Below, piece by piece: positions 30,611 through 36,369 of a stretch of DNA of 36,369 nucleotides. Position numbers and translations under genes: made by a program. Under the pieces are notes generated by a model. It did not search any database. It worked only from the letters and a program-made list of their open reading frames with translations, and had not been told where the DNA came from. Origin of the DNA: Pseudoflavonifractor phocaeensis (GTDB taxonomy: Bacteria > Bacillota > Clostridia > Oscillospirales > Oscillospiraceae). Numbering within the stretch: the stretch's first letter is position 1; the number at the start of each line of letters is the position of its first letter. The stretch covers positions 1 to 36,369 of the forward strand of contig NZ_JACLZC010000025.1 of the NCBI RefSeq assembly GCF_016901735.1, given 5' to 3'.

Positions 30611-31625
30611 TGCCGTCCTCCTCCGCCGTAAAGGCTTCTTCCAGTCCCTCGGTCACCTGCACGGTCCCGTCGCTCCGGCACAGGATGCACTCAAAATCTC
30701 CCGACTGCCGCCAAAAGGACAATGCCTCCTCCGCGCCCATCACATAGAGGGCGGTGGACCAGGCGTCCGCCCGGCTCCCGTCATCGGTCACCACCGTTAC
30801 TGAGAGAAGTCCCTTTTCCGCCGGATAACCGGTCTCCGGGTCCAGGATATGGTGATAGATCACACCATCGGCCTCAAAATAGCGCTCGTAGCCGCCGGAT
30901 GTGGATACGCTGCAGTCGGTGAGGGCCAGCGTGCCCAGGGAGGCGCTTTCATCCGCCGGGTCCCGCACCGCGATGCGCCAGGGCGACCCGTCCGGCTTGC
31001 CGCCCACCAGCCCCACCGTGCTGCTCCCCAGGTTCAGCAGCGCGGAGGTGATCCCCGCCTCCTCCAGAACGGCTTTGGCCCGGTCGGCGGCGTAGCCCTT
31101 GGCGATCCCGCCCAGATCCACCTCCATACCAGCGGTTTCCAGCCAGGCGGAACTGTTTTCCCGGTCCAGAGTGAGCAGGCCGCTGTCCACCAGGGGAAGG
31201 AGGGCCGCCAGCTCCGTCCCGTCGGGCACACGGTATTCCTCCTCCGAGGTACCGAAGCCCCAGGCGTCCATGACCGGCGCGATGGTCACGTCAAACGCGC
31301 CGCCGGTCTCCTCCCCATAGCGCAGCGCCATATCCAATACCTCCGCCGTCTCGCCATCCAGCGCCACCCAGGTTCCGCCGTCGGCCGACTGGTTGAGGCG
31401 GGTAATATCGCTCTCCGGCTGGGTGCGGGACAAGAGGCTCTCCAGCCGCTGGACCTCGTCACAGACCGCCTGCACGGCCTCCTCTCCCCCGTCTCCAAAG
31501 ACCCGCACCTGCATGACCGTGTCCATGGCAAAAAATGTGCGCTCCGTCTCCTCCGCCCCGGAGGCGGCACAGCCGGTCAACATCAAAAAGGCGGCGCAGC
31601 CCGCCAGCAAAGCACGCAGCTTCAT
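30579..31625 (-). CDS. apbE: FAD:protein FMN transferase lipoprotein (ApbE/FmnB)
   Basis: This 348-residue surface lipoprotein (lipobox LTGC, Cys19) moves FMN from FAD to a Thr or Ser on target proteins. It has the family landmarks: FFAMDTVMQVRVFG, DVTIAPVMDAWGFG, the metal and flavin site VDLGGIAKGYAADRA, NLGSSTVGL, and HHILDPETGYPA followed by ADAWSTALYVMG. The ATG at 31625 follows GGGAG; a longer frame reaches past the promoter. It leads an operon with the NusG-domain-II and Gx-type genes. The flavinylated partner (an FMN-binding-domain protein such as PplA or an Rnf/Nqr subunit) is not in the window. Confidence 0.95.
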   Translation of the reverse strand: MKLRALLAGCAAFLMLTGCAASGAEETERTFFAMDTVMQVRVFGDGGEEAVQAVCDEVQRLESLLSRTQPESDITRLNQSADGGTWVALDGETAEVLDMALRYGEETGGAFDVTIAPVMDAWGFGTSEEEYRVPDGTELAALLPLVDSGLLTLDRENSSAWLETAGMEVDLGGIAKGYAADRAKAVLEEAGITSALLNLGSSTVGLVGGKPDGSPWRIAVRDPADESASLGTLALTDCSVSTSGGYERYFEADGVIYHHILDPETGYPAEKGLLSVTVVTDDGSRADAWSTALYVMGAEEALSFWRQSGDFECILCRSDGTVQVTEGLEEAFTAEEDGNGYTFEIVRR

Positions 31626-31703
31626 TCCCGATACTCCCATCGTATTATGCAAACATATGCAAATCATTTTCCTTCGCCCGGCCCGGGGCGAATCGTCCTG
31701 CCC

Positions 31704-31732
31704 ATTGTACCACAATTCACAGCGCCAAGCAA
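31704..31732 (-). promoter_or_regulatory. Promoter of the apbE operon
   Basis: On the minus strand TTGCTT (31727-31732) is 17 bp from TACAAT (31704-31709), about 80 bases before apbE. Between start site and gene lie two direct repeats of TATGCAAA (31646-31653 and 31656-31663). Confidence 0.5.
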
Positions 31733-31764
31733 AGAGTTATGCCAGAAACAGGGGATTTTTGCTG

Positions 31765-31793
31765 TTGCAAATGCGTCTGCTTTCTGCTAAAAT
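31765..31793 (+). promoter_or_regulatory. Promoter of the polytopic membrane protein gene
   Basis: TTGCAA (31765-31770) is 17 bp from TAAAAT (31788-31793), which has TGC just before it. It is divergent from the apbE promoter and 47 bases before the start codon. Confidence 0.7.
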
Positions 31794-31839
31794 ATACAAA
31801 TGCGAGACAAACGACCTTCACTGCACAGGAGATGAATAC

Positions 31840-32616
31840 ATGGATAAGAGAGATAAGGCGGCAGAGCGGGCCAAACGGGAGGATGCCATCCTCAACCGCG
31901 TTCTGATCTGGATCGCGGGGTCCGTGGTGTTTGAGGCACTGCTGCTCCTCCTCAACCGGTACTATGTGGAATATGATACAACGGAAGAGATCCTCATCGC
32001 CAAGGGGATCTATGACGCCACCGGCGTGCTGTCTTTTGTGCTGCCCGTCTGCTTTGTGGGCGCGCTGATCTGGTGGGTCCTCTCCCGCCGCAAGTCCAAA
32101 AAGACCCTGGTTCCCCAAATCGTGACCACCATTCTGGCTCTGCTTTCGGTCAGCGCCATTCTCACCCACTTCTTTGTGGAGAGCGGCGTAAAGGCGCTCT
32201 ATGTGGGCGTGCCCTGTGTGGCGGTGCTGGCGCTGGTCTATTACCTCTATCAGCGGGAATTCTTTGTGGTCATGCTGGTGGGCGCGGTCAGCTTGTTGGG
32301 CCTCTGGATGCTCTCCAAGCGTCCCGCCCATGGCTTTTTGGTCTATGCCTACCTCATCGTCGAGCTGGCGGCTCTGGTGGCCGCCATTCTGGTGATCCGC
32401 AAGCTTCAGGATGGCCGGGGCGTGCTCCGGTTCCGCGATCATACGGTGCAGTGCTTCCCGGGCAACGCCAACTATATCCTGCTCTACCTCACCTTCCTGG
32501 TGTCTGTGGCGGTCCAGGCCGCCGGCTTCTGTCTGGGTCCCGTGGCGGTCCTCTACGCGGTGGAAATCGTATGGCTGCTGGCCATGGCGGTCTATTACAC
32601 CGTGCGCCTGATGTGA
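31840..32616 (+). CDS. Polytopic membrane protein of unknown function
   Basis: This protein of 258 residues begins with a charged cytoplasmic stretch (MDKRDKAAERAKREDAILNR) and then shows about eight membrane segments, for example IWIAGSVVFEALLLLL, TGVLSFVLPVCFVGALIWW and NYILLYLTFLVSVAVQAAG. I do not recognise a family. Charged loops (SRRKSKK, RKLQDGRG) obey the positive-inside rule. The ATG at 31840 follows CAGGAGA; a long frame continuing upstream covers the divergent apbE gene and is spurious. It has its own promoter and a strong terminator, so it is a single-gene unit. Confidence 0.85.
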   Translation: MDKRDKAAERAKREDAILNRVLIWIAGSVVFEALLLLLNRYYVEYDTTEEILIAKGIYDATGVLSFVLPVCFVGALIWWVLSRRKSKKTLVPQIVTTILALLSVSAILTHFFVESGVKALYVGVPCVAVLALVYYLYQREFFVVMLVGAVSLLGLWMLSKRPAHGFLVYAYLIVELAALVAAILVIRKLQDGRGVLRFRDHTVQCFPGNANYILLYLTFLVSVAVQAAGFCLGPVAVLYAVEIVWLLAMAVYYTVRLM

Positions 32617-32637
32617 TCTCCTCTCCCGCAGCGTTTT

Positions 32638-32673
32638 CCCCTGCCTTTCCCAGAAAGGCAGGGGTTTCTTTTT
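32638..32673 (+). terminator. Terminator of the membrane protein gene
   Basis: A perfect 12-bp stem (32638-32649 with 32653-32664, 3-base loop) is followed by TTTCTTTTT. Confidence 0.93.
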
Positions 32674-32771
32674 ACCCAGACTTTACCCCTCTGTGGTGGC
32701 AGACGCTCCGGCGGCGGCATAGAATGGGAGATAACCGGAGGGACCCATCGGTCCAGAGAGGAGTCTTGCCC

Positions 32772-32963
32772 ATGATCCCCTGTCAAACCACCTGCCCCCA
32801 TTACTGTCCCGGCTGCCATAAGGGCTGTCTGGACTGGCAGGTCCGCCAGTCCGCGCTCCGGGAGGAGCGGCGCAAAAAGCGGGCTTACCTCACATATTAC
32901 AACGAGCTGTGCCGCACCGTCACCCGGCAATACCGCGCCCTCTCTCCCCTCCGCCCCCGCTGA
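32772..32963 (+). CDS. Small Cys-rich protein
   Basis: This protein of 63 residues starts at an ATG at 32772 with GAGGAG upstream. Its N-terminus packs five cysteines and a His (MIPCQTTCPHYCPGCHKGC), followed by a basic helix with REERRKKRAYL. The CxxC-type spacing suggests a metal knuckle. It has its own terminator directly after the stop codon and a weak promoter-like TAGAAT near 32721. I do not recognise a family; similar short Cys-rich proteins occur in related Clostridia. A role in RNA or DNA binding is only a guess from the basic tail. Confidence 0.7.
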   Translation: MIPCQTTCPHYCPGCHKGCLDWQVRQSALREERRKKRAYLTYYNELCRTVTRQYRALSPLRPR

Positions 32964-32969
32964 ACGCCA

Positions 32970-33015
32970 GCCGCATACATCTGTCCGCACCAGATGTATG
33001 CGGCCCTTTCTTTTT
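32970..33015 (+). terminator. Terminator of the small Cys-rich gene
   Basis: A perfect 14-bp stem (32970-32983 with 32991-33004, 7-base loop) is followed by CCTTTCTTTTT, six bases after the stop codon. Confidence 0.92.
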
Positions 33016-33142
33016 CCCACTGAGGCAGAGACGCCGCCATTTTTCAATTGTTTTTTCCTCCAAAACGAAACTTCCTTTTTTGTTTAAGCAGCCGAAATTT
33101 CTGCAAAGAAACGCAAATTTTGGCATAAGCCCCTCAAAGCCC

Positions 33143-33171
33143 TTTTCAAGGTAATTTTTTTGTGCTATTAT
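33143..33171 (+). promoter_or_regulatory. Promoter of the GH3 gene
   Basis: TTTTCA (33143-33148) is 17 bp from TATTAT (33166-33171), preceded by TGC (extended -10). The leader to the start codon would be about 130 bases. Confidence 0.6.
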
Positions 33172-33306
33172 GCCCATATCTAATGGCCGTGCTTGGGCAC
33201 GTTTGGATGTTTGAGTCAAAAATGTCCCACAGGCCGTCAGCTCCGGAGCCGGTTTCCGTCAGCCGGTTCCACACATAAGTGCATATGAAAAATAGGAGGA
33301 AATGAA

Positions 33307-36216
33307 ATGCTGAGTATCAACATGAGCGACGTCATCGGCGTGCTCGAAAGCTGCAAGGCCCAACTGATTTTCTTCGGCGTGGTCCTTGTGCTGGCTGTCA
33401 TCGCCATGATCGTCTGCCGCAAGATGGACAAGGCCGGCAAGTTCATGGTCCGGGCCCAGTCCGTCCTGGCCATTCTGCTGGCTCTGGTCATCGCGGTCAA
33501 CCTGATCTGCTTTGGCCCCATGTCCACCATGATTACCCTGGCCACCGGCAGCGGCACCATCTCCGAGGAGACCTCCGCCGAGGCCACCGAGCTTGTCTCT
33601 GAAATTGCCAAAGAGGGTATTGTCCTTCTGAAAAACGAGGACAATCTGCTCCCCCTCTCGGGTAACTCCAACCTGAATGTCTTTGGCTGGGCCTCCACCA
33701 ACCCCTGCTACGGCGGCACCGGCTCCGGCGCCCTCAATGACGCCTACCACACCGTCACCCTGCTGGAGGGCCTGGAAAACGCCGGCTTCTCCCTTAACAC
33801 TGAGCTGAGCCAGTTCTATACCGACTACCGGGCCGACCGTCCCGTGGTGGGTATGAGCTCCCAGGACTGGACCCTCCCCGAGCCTCCCGCTGATACTTAC
33901 TCCGACACCCTCATCTCCAACGCCCAGTCCTTCTCCGACACCGCCATGGTGGTCATCACCCGCGTGGGCGGCGAGGGCGCCGACCTGCCTACCGATATGG
34001 CCGCGGTCATCGACGGCAGCTGGAATGACGGCACCAGCTCCTACAACAGCAGCTTTACCAACAACTCCGACGCTTATGACGAATTTGAAGCCGGCCAGCA
34101 CTACCTGGAGCTGTCCCACACCGAGAAGGACATGCTGGATCTGGTCTGCTCCAGCTTTGACAACGTGGTCCTGGTCTACAACGGCGCCAACACCATGGAG
34201 CTGGGCTTTGTGGACGATTACCCCCAGATCAAGAGCGTTCTCTGGTGCCCCGGCACCGGTCAGTCCGGCTTTAACGCCCTAGGCGAGATCCTCAGCGGCG
34301 CGGTCAACCCCTCCGGCAAGACCGCTGACACCTTCGTCTACGATCTGACCGCCACCCCCACCTGGAACAACTTCTTCGGCTTCGTCTACGACAACATGAG
34401 CGAGTTTGCCGGCGAGAGCTTCGGTTCTGCCACCAGCCCCTCCTTCGTCAACTACGTGGAGGGCATCTACGTGGGCTACCGCTTCTATGAGACCGCCGCC
34501 ACCGAGGGCCTCATCGACTACGATACCACTGTCCAGTATCCCTTCGGCTACGGCCTGTCCTACACCACCTTCTCCCAGGAGATGGCGCCCATCAGCGTGG
34601 CCTCCGACGGCACCATCACCGTGGAGGTGACCGTCACCAACACCGGCGATGTGGCCGGCAAGGACGTGGTGGAGATCTACTACAATCCTCCCTACACCAA
34701 CGGCGGCATTGAAAAGGCCTCCGCCAACCTCATCACCTTCGGCAAGACCCAGATGCTGGAGCCCGGCGCTTCCGAGACCCTGTCCTTCACCTTCAACCAG
34801 GAGGATATGGCCTCCTATGATACCTATGGCGCCGGCTGCTATGTGCTGGAGGCCGGTGCGTATGTGATCTCCATCAACGCTGACTCCCACACCGTGCTGG
34901 ATGCCCAGACCTACACCGTCAACCAGACCATCACCTACGACCAGAGCAATCCCCGCTCCACCGATCAGGTGGCCGCGGTCAATCAGTTTGCCGACGTGGA
35001 GGGCAATGTGACCTACCTGAGCCGGGCCGACGGCTTCGCCAACTACGCCGAGGCCACCGCCGCCCCCGCCAGCCTCACCATGCCCGAGGACCAGAAGGCC
35101 GCCTTCCTCAACAACAGTAACTACGACCCCAACAACTACAACAACGAGAGCGACGTGGCTCCCACCACCGGCGCCAGCAACGGCCTGTCCCTGGTGGACC
35201 TGCGCGGCGTGGACTACGACGATCCCCAGTGGGACTCCCTGCTGGACCAGCTGACCGTGACCGATATGAGCGAGCTCATCGCCATGGGCGGCTATCAGAC
35301 CGCCGCCGCCAAGAGCGTGGACAAGGTCAACACCTACGACTGTGACGGCCCCGCCTCCATCAACAACAACTTCACCCAGGTGGGCTCCGTTGGCTTCCCC
35401 TCCGCCGTGATGATCGCCTCCACCTGGAGCCAGGAGCTGGCCCTGGAGTTCGGCCGCAGCATCGGCAAGATGGCCGACGAGATGGACACCTCCGACTGGT
35501 ACGCCCCCGCCATGAACACCCACCGCTCCGCTTTCGCCGGCCGTAACTTCGAGTATTACTCCGAGGACGGCGTGCTGTCCGGCAAGATCGCCTCTCAGGC
35601 CATCCAGGGCGCCAAGGAGTACGGCGTGTACGCCTATATGAAGCACTTCGCCCTCAACGATCAGGAGGCCCGCCGCTGCGAGATGCTATGCACCTGGTCC
35701 AACGAGCAGGCCATCCGCGAGATCTACCTCAAGCCCTTTGAGATCTCCGTGAAGGAGGGCGGCTGCCAGGCCGTCATGTCCTCCTTTAACTACGTCGGCA
35801 CCACTTGGGCCGGCGGCTGCAACGCCCTTTGCAACGTCGTCCTGCGGGACGAGTGGGGCTTTGTGGGTATGGTCCTCACCGACTACTTCGGCGTTTACGG
35901 CTACATGAACTCCGACCAGGCCATCCGCAACGGCACCGACTTCTGCCTGGTCAACTATCCCACCGCCACCAACTACGTCAAGGACTCCACCAGCGCCACC
36001 AGCCTGCTGGCCATGCGTCAGGCCTGTAAGAACATCCTCTACACCGTGGTCAACTCCCGCGCCTACGCGCCCGAGAATTTGAACACCGGTATGCCCGGCT
36101 GGCAGATCGCCTTCATCGTGGTGGATGTGATCCTGGCCGCCGCCTTCGTGGCCCTGGAAGTGGGCACCATGAAAAAGTACGGCAAGAAGCGCGCCTCCGC
36201 CGCTGCCGCCAAGTAA
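33307..36216 (+). CDS. Circularly permuted GH3 glycosidase anchored in the membrane at both ends
   Basis: This 969-residue protein has two N-terminal membrane segments (about 19-37 and 48-70) and one near the C-terminus (about 932-951), with positive loops (RKMDKAGK, KKYGKKR) inside, so the large middle faces outward. The GH3 alpha/beta domain comes first (EIAKEGIVLLKNEDNLLPL from about 98), then a fibronectin-III-like domain (with PFGYGLSYTTF and VTNTGDVAGKDVVEIYY). The TIM barrel is last, with KHFALNDQE and the nucleophile Asp859 in LTDYFG. This is the reverse of the usual GH3 order, as known in Ruminococcus albus beta-glucosidase. The ATG follows AGGAGG. Beta-glucosidase activity is most likely; xylosidase or another beta-glycosidase is possible. 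Confidence 0.93.
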   Translation: MLSINMSDVIGVLESCKAQLIFFGVVLVLAVIAMIVCRKMDKAGKFMVRAQSVLAILLALVIAVNLICFGPMSTMITLATGSGTISEETSAEATELVSEIAKEGIVLLKNEDNLLPLSGNSNLNVFGWASTNPCYGGTGSGALNDAYHTVTLLEGLENAGFSLNTELSQFYTDYRADRPVVGMSSQDWTLPEPPADTYSDTLISNAQSFSDTAMVVITRVGGEGADLPTDMAAVIDGSWNDGTSSYNSSFTNNSDAYDEFEAGQHYLELSHTEKDMLDLVCSSFDNVVLVYNGANTMELGFVDDYPQIKSVLWCPGTGQSGFNALGEILSGAVNPSGKTADTFVYDLTATPTWNNFFGFVYDNMSEFAGESFGSATSPSFVNYVEGIYVGYRFYETAATEGLIDYDTTVQYPFGYGLSYTTFSQEMAPISVASDGTITVEVTVTNTGDVAGKDVVEIYYNPPYTNGGIEKASANLITFGKTQMLEPGASETLSFTFNQEDMASYDTYGAGCYVLEAGAYVISINADSHTVLDAQTYTVNQTITYDQSNPRSTDQVAAVNQFADVEGNVTYLSRADGFANYAEATAAPASLTMPEDQKAAFLNNSNYDPNNYNNESDVAPTTGASNGLSLVDLRGVDYDDPQWDSLLDQLTVTDMSELIAMGGYQTAAAKSVDKVNTYDCDGPASINNNFTQVGSVGFPSAVMIASTWSQELALEFGRSIGKMADEMDTSDWYAPAMNTHRSAFAGRNFEYYSEDGVLSGKIASQAIQGAKEYGVYAYMKHFALNDQEARRCEMLCTWSNEQAIREIYLKPFEISVKEGGCQAVMSSFNYVGTTWAGGCNALCNVVLRDEWGFVGMVLTDYFGVYGYMNSDQAIRNGTDFCLVNYPTATNYVKDSTSATSLLAMRQACKNILYTVVNSRAYAPENLNTGMPGWQIAFIVVDVILAAAFVALEVGTMKKYGKKRASAAAAK

Positions 36217-36265
36217 CGCCTTTCATCAAGTTCCAGAAAAAACGCCTGGCCGTGGGAGATTGAAG

Positions 36266-36369
36266 TGACCCCCAAAAGTTAGACAATATTTGAAAGTAAA
36301 AATTGTTTAAGCAGCCGAAAGGGCTTGTTGTCTGTGAATTGCAGGCGGCAAGCCCTTCAGCTTTGCCTT
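36266..36369. mobile_element. End of an IS3-family-like insertion sequence
   Basis: TGACCCCCAAAAGTTAGACA (36266-36285) matches the terminal repeat style of IS3-family elements of Clostridia. It is followed by a subterminal stem, AAGGGCTTG with CAAGCCCTT, as often found in IS ends to block read-in transcription. The element runs past the window edge, so no transposase is visible. It begins 49 bases after the GH3 stop, where no GH3 terminator is seen. Confidence 0.65.

Larger units (their letters stand above)
32964..33306. other. Intergenic region upstream of GH3
   Basis: This 343-base gap holds the terminator at 32970-33015, an 18-base repeat (33080-33097) also found at 36303-36320, the GH3 promoter (33143-33171) and a leader with two hairpins (33190-33201; 33245-33270) and direct repeats of CCGTCAGC (33234, 33256). 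No gene was seen. Confidence 0.6.

Noticed and set aside
34279..35646. 455-codon frame on the minus strand opposite GH3
   Set aside because: Antisense shadow; Gly and Val repeats reflect GH3 codon bias.

Overview
The window looks like a chromosomal segment of a GC-rich, anaerobic gut Firmicute, most likely Oscillospiraceae or a relative (Flavonifractor, Lawsonibacter or Pseudoflavonifractor type). The reasons are the GC-rich third codon positions, strong AGGAGG-type ribosome binding sites, the gene complement (mutS2, an HPr carrying both His15 and Ser46, DUF4364, DUF3048 and DUF1810) and the lipoprotein and sugar ABC-transporter style. This taxonomic call is an inference from content; there is no rRNA gene in the window.

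Layout, left to right. (1) 1-5820, minus: a giant secreted GH2 beta-galactosidase with LamG modules, running off the left edge, with its own promoter inside a striking inverted repeat. (2) 6254-9556, minus: DUF4364 protein and DNA polymerase I, ended by a clear terminator. (3) 9793-11669, plus: DUF3048 lipoprotein and a sirtuin, meeting an aldose 1-epimerase (11721-12608, minus) at a bidirectional terminator; then a DUF1810 protein. (4) 13264-21719, minus: an alpha-galactoside uptake and breakdown locus read as binding protein, permease, permease, GH36 alpha-galactosidase, AraC regulator, DUF624 membrane protein, and a sugar-importer ATPase. (5) 22170-24628, minus: an unusual ParB-like/BMP fusion protein translationally coupled to a metallophosphoesterase. 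(6) 24859-27738, plus: mutS2 and ptsH (HPr). (7) 27797-31625, minus: cytidine deaminase, a polysaccharide-deacetylase lipoprotein, and an apbE / NusG-domain-II / Gx-type membrane protein set resembling part of the flavin-based extracellular electron transfer locus of Listeria and lactobacilli. (8) 31840-36216, plus: a polytopic membrane protein, a small Cys-rich protein and a circularly permuted GH3 glycosidase held in the membrane at both ends. The last ~100 bases look like the end of an IS3-family insertion sequence.

The genes suggest a glycan-foraging lifestyle. The secreted GH2 and membrane-tethered GH3 would trim oligosaccharides outside the cell. The ABC importer takes up alpha-galactosides, GH36 splits them inside, the epimerase handles the freed sugar, and HPr with Ser46 would link sugar flux to catabolite control. 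The strongest candidates for undescribed biology are the ParB/BMP-phosphoesterase pair and the apbE-NusG_II-Gx operon with its tandem octamers.
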